From Lentisphaerota bacterium (GTDB taxonomy: Bacteria; Verrucomicrobiota; Lentisphaeria; Victivallales; Victivallaceae), in contig SUWB01000008.1 of the NCBI GenBank assembly GCA_015061745.1, forward strand, positions 22,382 to 86,381: a stretch of DNA of 64,000 bases. Direction: 5' to 3'. The first letter of the stretch is position 1. Each line of letters starts with the position of its first letter. Both the position numbers and the translations under genes were made by a program. The notes under the pieces were generated by a model that saw only the letters and a program-made list of their open reading frames with translations, did not search any database and had not been told where the DNA came from. This document shows, piece by piece, positions 30,549 through 41,000 of the stretch.

Positions 30549-32407
30549 CCAAATTCGCTGCTGCATTCTTTTTGGCGGTATTGATCTATGCCGGAGGCTG
30601 TGCTTCCGGCATACGGGTGCAGGAAAACACACCCGGGGAACGCCGTGATTACGGTGTTACCGATTATTCTGCCGGCAAATTAAGCAGCGGCACGTTGAAT
30701 CTGCTGGGCAATTTTCTTCTGACAGAACTCTATCAAAAAGATCCTACTGCGGCTCTTTTGCGTTTGCAGCAGCTCTGGAACAGTGAAAAACGTCCGGAGT
30801 ACATCATTGCACTGGCTGATGCGGCACTTCAGGCGGGATACCGGTTCAGCAGCGATCCTGACCGCAGCAGCCGTTATTTTCTGGCTTCGGCTGTTTACAG
30901 TATGGCCTTTCTCAAATACCTGGACGATGAAAAAGATTTGTACTGTGAAAACCGTTTCCGTCTGATCCGGATCTGCAATCAGGCCGTAACAGAGCTGTTT
31001 TTTTACCTGAAGGCAAGAAAACTGGAACAGCGTTCCGGTTTTGCCATTCCTATGCTTGAGGACAGCAATGGCCGTCAGGTGCGTTTCAACGACCCCGTTT
31101 ACGACCTGCCTCTGTCTGCGGACAATATTGCCCGGTTCACCCCCTGTGCCAACTACCGGACTCTGGGTTTGACTCACGATACCCGGGTGTTCGGTCTGGG
31201 AGTTCCCCTCGTAGCGGAGCTTAAAGCAGGCTGCCGGGATGTGGGAGGAAAACTGATCGACGGATTGCCTGTGGCAGTAACCTTTGTCCTTGACATCGAA
31301 GAAAAAAACGGTACTATCAATGTCACCCCCCGTTACATCTATTCCCGTGTCAGAGAAAAGGTCACTTTAGGGAAAAGGGTCTTTCCTCTTGCGGCGGATT
31401 TTTCAGTTCCCCTTGCCTGTGCAGCAGGAGCTCCGCAGCATATGAATTTTATTGCCCGCACGATTCGCGTGGCAGAAGCAAATTCCTTTACCGGACTCTA
31501 TCACTTTGAACCTTACGACGAAAAAAGGATCCCTGTTATCTTTGTTCACGGCCTGATGTCGGATGCCCGGACTTGGGGGCAGATGCTCAACACCCTTTTC
31601 AGTGATCCTGTTTTGCGCCGCCAATATCAGTTTCTCGGGTTTGCTTATTCCAGCGGAGCTCCCATTTTTGTTTCTGCGGCCCGGCTGCGCAAAGAACTCA
31701 AAGAGCTCCGTGAAGCTCTGGTCAGACAGCAACGCTCCACAGCGCAATTTGACAAGATGGTTCTTGTCGGGCACTCTATGGGAGGATTGCTCAGCCGTCT
31801 GCAAATCACTGAATGTCAGGAGCAGCTTCTGGCAAAAGAGTTGAATATCAAAAACTTTGAAAACATCAAAAAACGCTTGAACAGTAAGCATAAAAAGTAT
31901 TTTTCCTCACTCTTGAATTTCACTCCCGCCCCCTTTGTCAAAAGAGTGATTTTTATCGCCGTCCCCCACCGGGGGTCTCAGGTGGCAACCAGCTGGATCG
32001 GCCGTATGGGAGCTGCTTTGATCCGGCTTCCGGCGGAATTGGTATACCGTAACATTCAATTGATCTCAGAATTGGTCAGCAAGGGGAAGCTGGTGCTGAA
32101 TGCGGGCAGTTACGGAACAGGTATCGACAATTTGCGTCCCGATGATACAATGCTTCAACTGCTCAACAAGTTAAAATTTGCCCCCGGGATTCCTTTTCAC
32201 TCCATTATCGGCAACAGGAGTGCGGCAGGTATTCCCGGCGGAAGTGACGGCATCGTCCCCTATTCCAGCAGTCATTTGGATGGAGCTGTAAGCGAACTCG
32301 TTGTCCAGTCAGGACACAGTGTACAGCGTAATGCGCTTGCAATTCAGGAGGTCCGCAGAATCCTTCTGCTTCATATTTCAAAGAATATGAAAGGTCAAAT
32401 AAAATGA
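30545..32407 (+). CDS. Lipase-like alpha/beta-hydrolase lipoprotein
   Basis: 620 aa. The signal peptide ends in YAGGC (Cys19), a lipobox, so the protein should be lipid-anchored outside the cytoplasm. Residues ~50-330 are a helical then beta region of unknown family. Residues ~330-620 are a lipase/PGAP1-like hydrolase: VIFVHGLMSDARTWGQ (oxyanion region), VGHSMGGLLSRLQ (nucleophile Ser), GGSDGIVPYSS (acid) and VQSGHSVQRN (His). Neighbours overlap by four bases on each side, which indicates a translationally coupled three-gene operon. The natural substrate is likely an ester or lipid at the cell envelope. Confidence 0.78.
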   Translation: MTKFAAAFFLAVLIYAGGCASGIRVQENTPGERRDYGVTDYSAGKLSSGTLNLLGNFLLTELYQKDPTAALLRLQQLWNSEKRPEYIIALADAALQAGYRFSSDPDRSSRYFLASAVYSMAFLKYLDDEKDLYCENRFRLIRICNQAVTELFFYLKARKLEQRSGFAIPMLEDSNGRQVRFNDPVYDLPLSADNIARFTPCANYRTLGLTHDTRVFGLGVPLVAELKAGCRDVGGKLIDGLPVAVTFVLDIEEKNGTINVTPRYIYSRVREKVTLGKRVFPLAADFSVPLACAAGAPQHMNFIARTIRVAEANSFTGLYHFEPYDEKRIPVIFVHGLMSDARTWGQMLNTLFSDPVLRRQYQFLGFAYSSGAPIFVSAARLRKELKELREALVRQQRSTAQFDKMVLVGHSMGGLLSRLQITECQEQLLAKELNIKNFENIKKRLNSKHKKYFSSLLNFTPAPFVKRVIFIAVPHRGSQVATSWIGRMGAALIRLPAELVYRNIQLISELVSKGKLVLNAGSYGTGIDNLRPDDTMLQLLNKLKFAPGIPFHSIIGNRSAAGIPGGSDGIVPYSSSHLDGAVSELVVQSGHSVQRNALAIQEVRRILLLHISKNMKGQIK

Positions 32408-34464
32408 AAAAATCATCTGTTCTCATATTACTGTTATGTGCCTTAACAGTTTCCCTTTCGGGCGGAGTTATCCGGCAGTTTGAGGAGAATTTGCGTAAAA
32501 GTTCTCCCGGTTTGCCGGAGTTCCGGGTCTTTTCTGATATGTTCGGGATCATCCGGACAGTGCGGACTCTGCCCGGAGAGAAAAACGGCGGTGTTTTCAA
32601 ACTGAAACTGCTTTCCGGACACCGCAGTATCAGTATGCTGGATGTTACAGGTGTCAAAGAAGCCGATCTTGAAGGAATCTCCGATTTCAAAGAACTGAAA
32701 AGCCTCCGTATCGGTGCCGATACAGTCAGGGGATTGGAAAAGGCTGTGCTGCCCAATGTGGTACGTCTGGATCTTGCCGGAACCGGGATAAAAGATATTT
32801 CCTGGATCAAAAATTTCCCGGGACTGAGAATACTGCGTCTTCCTGAAAGCGTAACCGATATTACGCCGTTGAAAGGACGTTCCTTCCGTGCGCTTTCCAT
32901 TCCCGGAGTTGCCCATTCCGACTATGTTTGCCGAAGTCTGAATATTTCTGTTGCCATCCGTACTGCTCACGCTTACCGCCGTCCCGGCCGGGACAGACTG
33001 CCGCCGGTGACAGCAGAGCGGGATAAAGAAGGCCGGATCACCGGATTGAAAGTGGTGCGTTTTTCGCAGCCCTCTGCAAAACTCAAAGGGTTCGCCGGGG
33101 AATTGTTCCCCGAAGAACGCCGGACACCCGGTGTGCCGCCGAAAATCGAAGATTATCCGAACTTCAAAGGACTTAAACGCTCTGCAATTCTCAATGCCTC
33201 ACTCTTTACCCAAGACAGTGCAGCTTTGCAGAAACTTGACCTGAGAGCTCTCAGAGGGGTACAGTTTGCCGGAGAATCCTTCCCCGAACTCCGGGAACTT
33301 TATCTTTCCGGGGCTGTGGGGGGACTGCATACTCTGAAAGCTCCAAAACTGAAAAAGGTTTATCTTGAAATGGTTGAAGGAGTCATACCGGGGGCTCCCC
33401 TTGAACATCGCCGGAAAGCTGTGCAAACTCTGCCGCTGCCGGAGCGGAAAGAGGCTCAGAAAATCCGTCTGGGAGCCGGGTGGAAGCTTGAGGAACTGGT
33501 CATACTGCCCCGCAGGGATGAATTTGATTTCAGCTCTTTGCAGCAGGTGCAGTTCAATTCCCTTAAGTGTTATTACAACGGAGGGGATCTTGCGTTCCTC
33601 AAAGGAAAGAAGGTAAGCCGTCTCATCCTTGATGCTCCGCAGGTGTCGGGCAAGGCCGGAGCTGTACTTGGCACACTCCCTCTCAAAGAACTGAAACTTG
33701 CTTTGAATCCCAAGACGGATTTTTCATTTTTCCGCAGACTCAAACTCCGCAAACTCGTTTTGAGCAATTGTTCCGGAAGTAATTTTTCCATTTCCTTTCT
33801 GCGCCAGATGCCTCTGGAATCCCTGCGGCTGCGGCACTGTTTCAACAGAAAGGTCGATCTGACACCCTTGAAGCTGCCCCGGCTCAAAGAGTTTGTTCTT
33901 GACAGCACCACTTTTACCAGAGCGGAATTCCTGAGAAATTTCCCCAAACTTGAAAGCCTTGCTCTGGAAAATTGTGTTTTTGCTCCTGCCGGACTGTCGC
34001 TCCGCACACCTGACATCGACTACCTGTGCGGAGACCGTTTGGCCAAGTCGATCTTGAAACTGGAAAAACTCCGGAATCTGCGTTTGGGGGCTATCGGCGT
34101 TTTCGGTACGGGAGACCGTCTGGCTAATTATGAATTTCCTCTGGAACGGTTCAAAGTGCTGAAACTGGAAAACTTTTCTTTCTGCGGCGCAAGAGCCGAT
34201 TTTGCCAAAGAGTATCCCGTGTTGAAACGACTCAAGATAGATGATATTTCCCGTTCCGGGCTCTCTCCTCTTGAAGTCAAGACGAAACACGAACTTGAAA
34301 CACTTGTTTTGACCAATGTCCGCCCCCGTCCCGACAGTCCGGTTCCTGAGCAGCGTTTTCTTTTCCGCCGCCCTGTGATGCCGGCTCCGCAGAAAGAACC
34401 GGGCGTAGCGAAACAGGTGTATCAAGGCGGCCCGGGAGGATTCAAAGGCGGATTTTTGCGTTAA
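32404..34464 (+). CDS. Secreted leucine-rich-repeat-like protein
   Basis: 686 aa with a signal peptide (MKKSSVLILLLCALTVSLSG). Irregular LRR-like strands of about 20-25 residues recur: LKSLRIGADTVRGLEK, VVRLDLAGTGIKDISW, LRILRLPESVTDITPL, LRELYLSGAVGGL, LESLRLRHCFNRKVDL, LRNLRLGAIGV. The repeats resemble those of bacterial surface LRR proteins but are degenerate, and I cannot assign a subfamily. There is no catalytic motif. A C-terminal Pro/Gly-rich tail follows. A protein-binding partner for the upstream lipase-like lipoprotein is plausible because the genes overlap. Confidence 0.65.
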   Translation: MKKSSVLILLLCALTVSLSGGVIRQFEENLRKSSPGLPEFRVFSDMFGIIRTVRTLPGEKNGGVFKLKLLSGHRSISMLDVTGVKEADLEGISDFKELKSLRIGADTVRGLEKAVLPNVVRLDLAGTGIKDISWIKNFPGLRILRLPESVTDITPLKGRSFRALSIPGVAHSDYVCRSLNISVAIRTAHAYRRPGRDRLPPVTAERDKEGRITGLKVVRFSQPSAKLKGFAGELFPEERRTPGVPPKIEDYPNFKGLKRSAILNASLFTQDSAALQKLDLRALRGVQFAGESFPELRELYLSGAVGGLHTLKAPKLKKVYLEMVEGVIPGAPLEHRRKAVQTLPLPERKEAQKIRLGAGWKLEELVILPRRDEFDFSSLQQVQFNSLKCYYNGGDLAFLKGKKVSRLILDAPQVSGKAGAVLGTLPLKELKLALNPKTDFSFFRRLKLRKLVLSNCSGSNFSISFLRQMPLESLRLRHCFNRKVDLTPLKLPRLKEFVLDSTTFTRAEFLRNFPKLESLALENCVFAPAGLSLRTPDIDYLCGDRLAKSILKLEKLRNLRLGAIGVFGTGDRLANYEFPLERFKVLKLENFSFCGARADFAKEYPVLKRLKIDDISRSGLSPLEVKTKHELETLVLTNVRPRPDSPVPEQRFLFRRPVMPAPQKEPGVAKQVYQGGPGGFKGGFLR

Positions 34465-34500
34465 AAGGGGCCGGATAATTCCTTTTTTTGCAACTTTTCC

Positions 34501-34529
34501 TTGAAATTTGACCACAAGTGTGGTATTTT
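34501..34529 (+). promoter_or_regulatory. Promoter of the proA-V-ATPase-lplA-dapB operon
   Basis: TTGAAA (34501-34506), 17-bp spacer, TATTTT (34524-34529), predicted start near 34536, 29 bases before ATG 34565. This places the track's start at 34508 inside the promoter. Confidence 0.55.
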
Positions 34530-34564
34530 ATAAGAATATCATTTTAATTCAGAAAGATTATAAT

Positions 34565-35830
34565 ATGACGCAAGACGAGATGCAAGCAACCCTTGAAGCT
34601 ATGGGAACAAAGGCCCTGAGTGCTTCAAGAGCTTTGGCTGTTATGGCACCTGAAGTCAAAAGCTCCTTTCTGCTGCGTATGGCTGACTTGATCGAGCAGG
34701 AAACCGCCGCTATTATCACTGCCAATGCCGCAGATTTGGAATACGGACGGCAAAAAGGGCTTTCTGACGCAATGCTGGACCGGCTGAAATTGGATGAAAA
34801 ACGTATTTCCGCAATGGCTGCCGGTGTCCGCACCGTGGCCGCCCAGGAAGATCCCGTAGGCCGGATCATTGAAAAAAGAAACCGTCCCAACGGCTTGGAA
34901 ATAACCAAAGTGTCCGTACCTTTCGGTGTGATCGGCATTATTTATGAATCCCGTCCCAATGTGACTGTTGATGCGGCGGCTATCTGCCTCAAAGCTGGAA
35001 ATGCTGTTATGCTCAGAGGAGGAAGTGAGGCTTTCAATTCCAATATGTGTCTTGCAGGGCTCCTTGACCGTGCCGGAGTTGAATCCGGTATTCCTTCCGG
35101 AGCTGTGCAGCTGATCCCCTGGCGTGACAGAGAAGCCGTCAGGATGATGCTCAAGATGGACAGAGTCATCGACCTGATCATCCCCAGAGGCGGTGAAGGT
35201 CTGGTGCGTATGGTGACTGCAGAAGCAACGATGCCGGTTCTGAAACATTATAAAGGTGTCTGCCACCTCTACGTGGATGAAGTGTGCGATATGGCAAAAG
35301 CAGTCAAGATCCTTGTCAATGCAAAATGTCAGCGTCCCGGTACCTGCAACGCCCTTGAAACAGTGCTGATCAACCAAAAGATCCTGCCGGAATTTGCCCC
35401 TCTCTTTGCAGCGGCGATGGCTGAAAACAATGTGGAACTCCGGGCAGATGAGGCTTTTTGTTCTCTTGTTCCCGGTGCCGCTGCCGCAACGGATGAGGAT
35501 TATTATGCTGAATTTCTCAATCTGACACTGGCAGTAAAAACAGTTTCTTCTGTTGAAGAAGCTGTCAGCCATATCAATAAGTACGGCTCCCGCCACAGCG
35601 ACGGAATCATCTCTGAGGTGGAAGAGCATATCGGATATTTCTTCGGCAATGTGGATTCTTCCACACTCTATGCCAATGCTTCCACCCGTTTTACCGACGG
35701 CGGTGAGTTCGGTATGGGGGCCGAAATCGGTATCAGCACCGACAAACTGCACGCCCGCGGCCCTATGGGAGTCGATGAGTTGACCACCTATAAATATCTG
35801 GTCCGGGGCAATGGACAGGTCAGAGGATAA
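34565..35830 (+). CDS. proA: Glutamate-5-semialdehyde dehydrogenase (first copy)
   Basis: 421 aa from ATG 34565. Family features: GVIGIIYESRPNVTVDAAA, LRGGSEAFNSN, IIPRGGEGLVR, HYKGVCHLYVD, catalytic Cys in CQRPGTCNALETVL, and SRHSDGIISE. ProA reduces glutamyl-5-phosphate to the semialdehyde in proline synthesis. No proB (glutamate 5-kinase) is nearby. A second proA lies 11 kb downstream. It is the first gene of a long operon whose next members encode V-ATPase membrane subunits. Confidence 0.93.
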   Translation: MTQDEMQATLEAMGTKALSASRALAVMAPEVKSSFLLRMADLIEQETAAIITANAADLEYGRQKGLSDAMLDRLKLDEKRISAMAAGVRTVAAQEDPVGRIIEKRNRPNGLEITKVSVPFGVIGIIYESRPNVTVDAAAICLKAGNAVMLRGGSEAFNSNMCLAGLLDRAGVESGIPSGAVQLIPWRDREAVRMMLKMDRVIDLIIPRGGEGLVRMVTAEATMPVLKHYKGVCHLYVDEVCDMAKAVKILVNAKCQRPGTCNALETVLINQKILPEFAPLFAAAMAENNVELRADEAFCSLVPGAAAATDEDYYAEFLNLTLAVKTVSSVEEAVSHINKYGSRHSDGIISEVEEHIGYFFGNVDSSTLYANASTRFTDGGEFGMGAEIGISTDKLHARGPMGVDELTTYKYLVRGNGQVRG

Positions 35831-35833
35831 AAT

Positions 35834-37594
35834 ATGATCGTTTCAATGAAAAAAGTCCTGCTCCTGGCTTTGGAGTCCGACGCCCGCAACGCTCTTGAAG
35901 AGCTGCGTAACGCAGGAGTTATGCAAATCAACCAGGCTGCTCAAGTTTCCAATGATACTCTGCTTATTTCAGAAAACCGCAACCGGGCAGAGCGGATATT
36001 GAGCGAACTGGAAAAATATGAAGTTGCCCCCGCTGAAAAATGCTCTCTTTCCGGTACGGAGATCCTGGAACGGGCCGCTGCCGCAATTGAACGGCGCAAC
36101 AGTGCCGACGGTGAAGCAGAAAAACTCCGCCGCCGTCTGGTGAGATTGGAGCCCTGGGGAGATTTCAAACGCGACGACATCGCCGCTCTTGAAGCACAGG
36201 GGGTTTATGTCACACTCTGTGAAGGCGATGATGAAACATTTGAGGCAGCTCAGAAATTGGAAGGTTTCTGCTGCCGTGAAATTTCAAATGTGGGCCACGT
36301 TCACTACTTTGTCCTTATGGGGACAAAGAAAGCCGACGGGGAACGTTTCAGTGGCATTGTACTGGCTGATGATGACGATCCCCGGATGCTCAAAGAGCAG
36401 ATCGCAGCGATCAACGCCCGGGAAGATGCGGCTGTCAGGGAACTTGAAGAACTTGCCCGTTATGCGGATGTTCTGAAAAAAGAAATGGCAGTATTCAATG
36501 CTTCTCTGGAATTCCAACAGGCTGTCGATGCTCTGACTGCTGCCGGTACGGTGGTCTATCTTTCAGGATATGTTCCTGAACCTGATGTGGATGTGCTGCG
36601 TGAGAGTGCCCGGAAAAACGGTTGGGGGCTTGTGATCGACGATCCTGCTGAGGATGAGACTGTTCCCGTGCTTCTTAAAGACAATAAGTTTACCAGGATC
36701 ATTAAACCTCTCTTTGATTTTCTCGGTGTACTGCCCGGATATCGGGAAATGGATGTGGCCGGAGGCGTGCTGATTTTCTTCACCATTTTTTATGCGATGA
36801 TCATCGGTGATGCCGGTTACGGTATGATTTTCCTGCTGCTGGCTTTGGCGGCCCGGTGGAAATTCAAAGACAAACCGGCTTTGAAACTGCCTTTGGGATT
36901 GCTGATCCTTTTGAGTTCCGCCACCGTTGTGTGGGGTGCTTTGAGCGGCAGCTGGTTCGGTATTCCCGGGATCCCCGGGATCAAATGGCTCACCGATCCA
37001 GCCACAAAAGACCAGAACATCCAGTTTTTCTGCTTCTTGCTTGCCTTTGCCCAGTTGGCTCTGGGCCGGGTATGGCGGGCGATCCACGAGGGGGGCATCC
37101 GCAGTTATATCCGTCATATCGGCTGGGCGTTGATTGTTTTCGGCAACTTCATATTGACCTTGAAAATCATTGTCTGGCAGGGAGCGTTCCCCGTCTGGAT
37201 GTACTGGGTCTACGGAGCAGGTCTTCTTATGGTAATGGCGGCTGATGTGAACTGGAAAGATCCTGCTGACTGTTTTCAGTTTCCCTTTAACGTCATCGGC
37301 AGTTTTACCGACGTGCTGAGTTACATCCGTCTTTTTGCCGTCGGTATGGCAGGCGGCTGTATCGCATCAAGTTTCAACAATATGGGCTTGGATGTTTTCA
37401 AAGCATCCTGCTGGTTCATACCTTTCGGTATTCTCGCTATCCTTTGCGGTCATCTGCTCAATATTGCTCTGGGCTTTATGAGCGTGCTGGTCCATGGAGT
37501 GCGTCTTAATACGCTGGAATTCTCAAACCACACCGGTTTGAGCTGGAGCGGGCAAAAATTCAAACCATTCAAAAAAAATAATATGGAGGAATAA
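35834..37594 (+). CDS. ntpI: V-type ATP synthase/ATPase subunit I
   Basis: 586 aa, V-ATPase 116-kDa/NtpI family. The N-terminal ~300 residues form a cytoplasmic helical stalk with coiled coils (ALEELRNAGVMQINQ, EQIAAINAREDAAVRELEEL). The C-terminal half has about seven TM helices beginning FFTIFYAMIIGDAGYGMIF, a typical motif, and contains DVLSYIRLFAVGMAGGCIA, whose Arg acts as the channel stator. It lies three bases after proA and three bases before ntpK. The catalytic A/B and stalk subunit genes are not in this window. Confidence 0.9.
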   Translation: MIVSMKKVLLLALESDARNALEELRNAGVMQINQAAQVSNDTLLISENRNRAERILSELEKYEVAPAEKCSLSGTEILERAAAAIERRNSADGEAEKLRRRLVRLEPWGDFKRDDIAALEAQGVYVTLCEGDDETFEAAQKLEGFCCREISNVGHVHYFVLMGTKKADGERFSGIVLADDDDPRMLKEQIAAINAREDAAVRELEELARYADVLKKEMAVFNASLEFQQAVDALTAAGTVVYLSGYVPEPDVDVLRESARKNGWGLVIDDPAEDETVPVLLKDNKFTRIIKPLFDFLGVLPGYREMDVAGGVLIFFTIFYAMIIGDAGYGMIFLLLALAARWKFKDKPALKLPLGLLILLSSATVVWGALSGSWFGIPGIPGIKWLTDPATKDQNIQFFCFLLAFAQLALGRVWRAIHEGGIRSYIRHIGWALIVFGNFILTLKIIVWQGAFPVWMYWVYGAGLLMVMAADVNWKDPADCFQFPFNVIGSFTDVLSYIRLFAVGMAGGCIASSFNNMGLDVFKASCWFIPFGILAILCGHLLNIALGFMSVLVHGVRLNTLEFSNHTGLSWSGQKFKPFKKNNMEE

Positions 37595-37597
37595 AAA

Positions 37598-38065
37598 ATG
37601 ACTAAAGAAATCGCTTTGAAAATTATGGAGTTCATCTCCCTCGGTTCCGGTTACACCGCTGTGGCTCTCGCCGCCATCGGTTCATCCATCGGAACCGGTT
37701 ACGCCGGTGCCGCCGCTATCGGTGCCTGGAAAAAATGCTATCAGCAGGGTAAGCCTGCTCCCTTTTTGCTGATGGCTCTGGTGGGTGCCCCCCTGTCACA
37801 GACTATTTACGCTATGATTATGATGATCATTATCAAAGGTAAAATTATGAATCATCCTGAACATATGCCCATCTATATCTGCATCGGTCTGATCGGTGGT
37901 CTTGCCCAGATGACTTCTGCCATTTTCCAGGGCCGTGCCGCTGCCGGCGGCTGCGTTTCCTTTGCCGAAACCGGACAGGGCTTCGCCAACTCTCTTATGG
38001 TGCTGGGTGTGATTGAGACCTGTGCTATTTTTGCGCTGATCTTCTCCTTTATGGCTATGCCCTGA
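37598..38065 (+). CDS. ntpK: V-type ATPase proteolipid subunit K
   Basis: 155 aa made of two helical hairpins, the 16-kDa duplicated form. The conserved ion-binding Glu is E140 (LGVIETCAIF). The first hairpin has Gln68 (APLSQTIYAM) and not Glu, so there is one carboxylate per subunit, as in the Na+-type NtpK. Gln111 lies near the position where NtpK has another Na+ ligand. Na+ use is possible but is an inference. GGAGGAAT precedes ATG 37598. Subunits I and K together form the membrane part; the remaining subunits must be encoded elsewhere. Confidence 0.9.
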   Translation: MTKEIALKIMEFISLGSGYTAVALAAIGSSIGTGYAGAAAIGAWKKCYQQGKPAPFLLMALVGAPLSQTIYAMIMMIIIKGKIMNHPEHMPIYICIGLIGGLAQMTSAIFQGRAAAGGCVSFAETGQGFANSLMVLGVIETCAIFALIFSFMAMP

Positions 38066-38077
38066 TGGAAATGATTT

Positions 38078-41000
38078 ATGGCAGAGGAGGGATTGTCTGA
38101 CACTTCCCTGAACGGGAGTTTTCCCGGGGGAACTATATTGGGACATTACCGTCTTGAATGGTTTATCAGCCGGAACAAAACAGGCGAAATGTACTCTTCC
38201 ATTGATTTGGAGCGTAACAAAAACTGTTTTCTGTCTGTCGTATTCCCCTCTGTCTCAAAGCACGCACCTGAAATTGCGGCGCAATTGCTCCGCAATGCTC
38301 AGGAGGCGTGTGTTTTTTGCCACGAAAATATTGTCCGGATCACTGACACGTTTTCTTTGGAAAACTGCCATTGCATCGCATTTGAATATTTCAGCGGTGA
38401 CGCTGCCGAGCAACTTGTTTTGCGGGGGCCTTTGCCGGAATCACAGGTAATCAATATCATCTCTCAACTGGCTTCTCTGCTGGCTGCTGCTGAAAAACAC
38501 CCTTCGCTGATTCCGGATTTTACACCGGACACCCTTTTTATTGCCCCTCAGGGACAGGTCAAGATACTTTATCCGGGCATAAAAAAATATATCCACCGCC
38601 TGCCCGGCCAGGTGATCGCGGCTGACCGCTGCGTTTTGGATCATTTTGAATTTACAGCCCCCGAACTGCTTTTGGGCACAGGACAGCCCGGTATGCGTTC
38701 AGCCATATACAGCCTTGGTATGCTTATGGGCTTCCTGCTGTGCGGCAAAACGCCCCGGCCGGGAGCCAATATCTGCCATTCTGCCGGAAATGTTATTTCT
38801 GCTTCTGAGTGCGACATAGCTCCTTTGGCTCCTCAGGTCTCAGGGAAAACGGCAGAGCTGCTCAAGGCGATGACTGCCAGAGATCCGGAAAAACGTCCTG
38901 CATCCGGAGCGGAGCTGCTCAAAAAACTTGGTAAAAATGCACCCCACGGGAAAAAATCCCGTTTTCTGTGGTATGCCATAGCCGCAGGCGTTCTGTGCTG
39001 CGCTGTTGCATTGGCGGTCTTTTTTTACAAAATCCGTCAGCAGCAAACTGTGCAAAAGGGAGCCTTGCTGGAAAATCTTGAACGCTATGCTCTCCCCAAA
39101 GATACCAAACCCGATACCCCGGCTGCTCCTGCCGGAAAGAGAGAGCCCCAAAAGAAAAAAGCTCTATTTCGTCCCAAAGCTGTTCAGGGCAAGGAACTGA
39201 CTTCCCAAGCCCCCGAATTGGGAGCCGGCTTGAGTATTGATGAGCGGCTGAAATATTGTACCAGCCGTTTGCAGCAGCTCCAGAATGAATTGAAAAGCGG
39301 AAAACTCGCCCCCCGGATCGTTGAATTGCACAAAAAACGTATTGAATTCCGCCAGCGGCAGATTATGCATCTTACTTCACGTCGTAATTATCTTGCCGCC
39401 CGCAGCAGCCGCCAACAGCTGCCGGAAGTTCAGTCCGCCAATGAGCAGGTCCGCCGTGCCGTTGAAGCCTATCTGAAACCTTACCAGAGCAGAAGTGCTC
39501 TTATGCGGCACCGTTTCGATCTGGTGAGAAAGAAAAAGAGTCCTCTGCCGGGGAAATTGTTGCAGAATCAGGATTTGGATCTTGATATGCCCATTGCTGT
39601 CAGCGATTTTCACGGTCCGCGCGGCAGAAAAGGTGGAAAAAACACCCTGCCCCTCAGAACAGTGGTGTTGAATGGATTTCTTATGCCGGAGCCAGAGGCT
39701 TTGAAGCTGCTGGCCGGAGCGGGGGCGGTGTTGAAAGGAGTCAATCCCGGATTAATATTTTTTCAGAGCCGCAATAAAAGAGTGACTGCCGATGAAGTAC
39801 GCTGGCTTGTCAGAGAAACAGATCAGGGGAAAAGCCGTTTTTCGTCTCTGGATTTTATAGACTGTAACGGGACACAGTATGCTTACCCCGAAGATACATT
39901 GAGGGCCTATCTCCTTTCTGCCGGTCAATTGTCTCCCCTTTCTCTGCACAAGGCAGCTTCACTTCTTCCTGAATGTCCCGGGCTGGTCGAAATGCTGCTT
40001 GAAGCGGAAGCCCCCCTTGAACACGCCGATGAGACAGGAAAAACGCCGCTCTTTTATGCCTATATGAGCGGTACCCGGGCAAGCTGCAGCAAACTTCTTG
40101 CTGCCGGAGCTGATCCAAAACGGCTTGACAACGCAGGCCGGACTCCTGCATCTTACCGGTGGTACGGAGAATTATTCAGTGCCATTGCAAACAACGATCT
40201 TGAGCTTGCTCAGAAAGCGGTGGAAAAAAATGTGGATCTCAATTACCGATTTCCCTGGCGAAAAACCTATCTTGAAGAAGCCGTCCGCAGAGGCAATCCG
40301 AAAATGGTCGCTTTGCTTTTGCAAAAAGGGGCTGATGCCAATGTCGTTCAAACACGGGGCAAAACCCTTTTGAGCCGGGTGTTTATGACAGGAACACCAT
40401 CCGATCCTGAGATTTTCAAATTGCTTATGAACTACAATGCAGATGTGAATATCGCTCCGGTCCCATTTCCCCAAGATGCCACTTATATGTCAGAACTCTG
40501 CCGCCGCCTTTATCATCCTCAGGCAGCGAAGTTTGCTGAAATTATGCTTGCTTCCGGAAAATTCAAAACCAAACCGGAACAGCTGTTTGCCATTTGCCGC
40601 AGCAAGCAACAGGAGTTGTTTCAAGTCGCAGTGAAGTATTGGTCCGATATCGATACGTCCGCTTACAAAAATCTGCTGCTGGAGGCGTTGCAGCACAGAA
40701 TGTCTGTCAATGCCATCAAAACTCTTGTGGAACGCAAGGCTCCTATGCCGGAACCGCAGGTGCTTGCTGAAGCCATAAAAAATTGGAACTCCGAGGAAGT
40801 AAGAGAGATTTTTGCCGATATACTGCCCGCTTCGCAGAAGCAATCTGTTCCGGCAGCAAAAGAAAGTGTGCGGCAGAATCAGATAAAAACCGGGAAAGCT
40901 TCTCCTTTCGGAGTTTATATTGACGATAAATTGCTTCAAGAACAGGTGTTGAAAGCCTTTCGGAGCAATCGTATCAGCACTCTTGAACAACTCTTGCAGG

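Noticed and set aside
34625-35752. 375-aa minus-strand ORF over proA
   Set aside because: Antisense shadow of a well-conserved proA. It is His/Ser/Gly-rich with no domain and no promoter.
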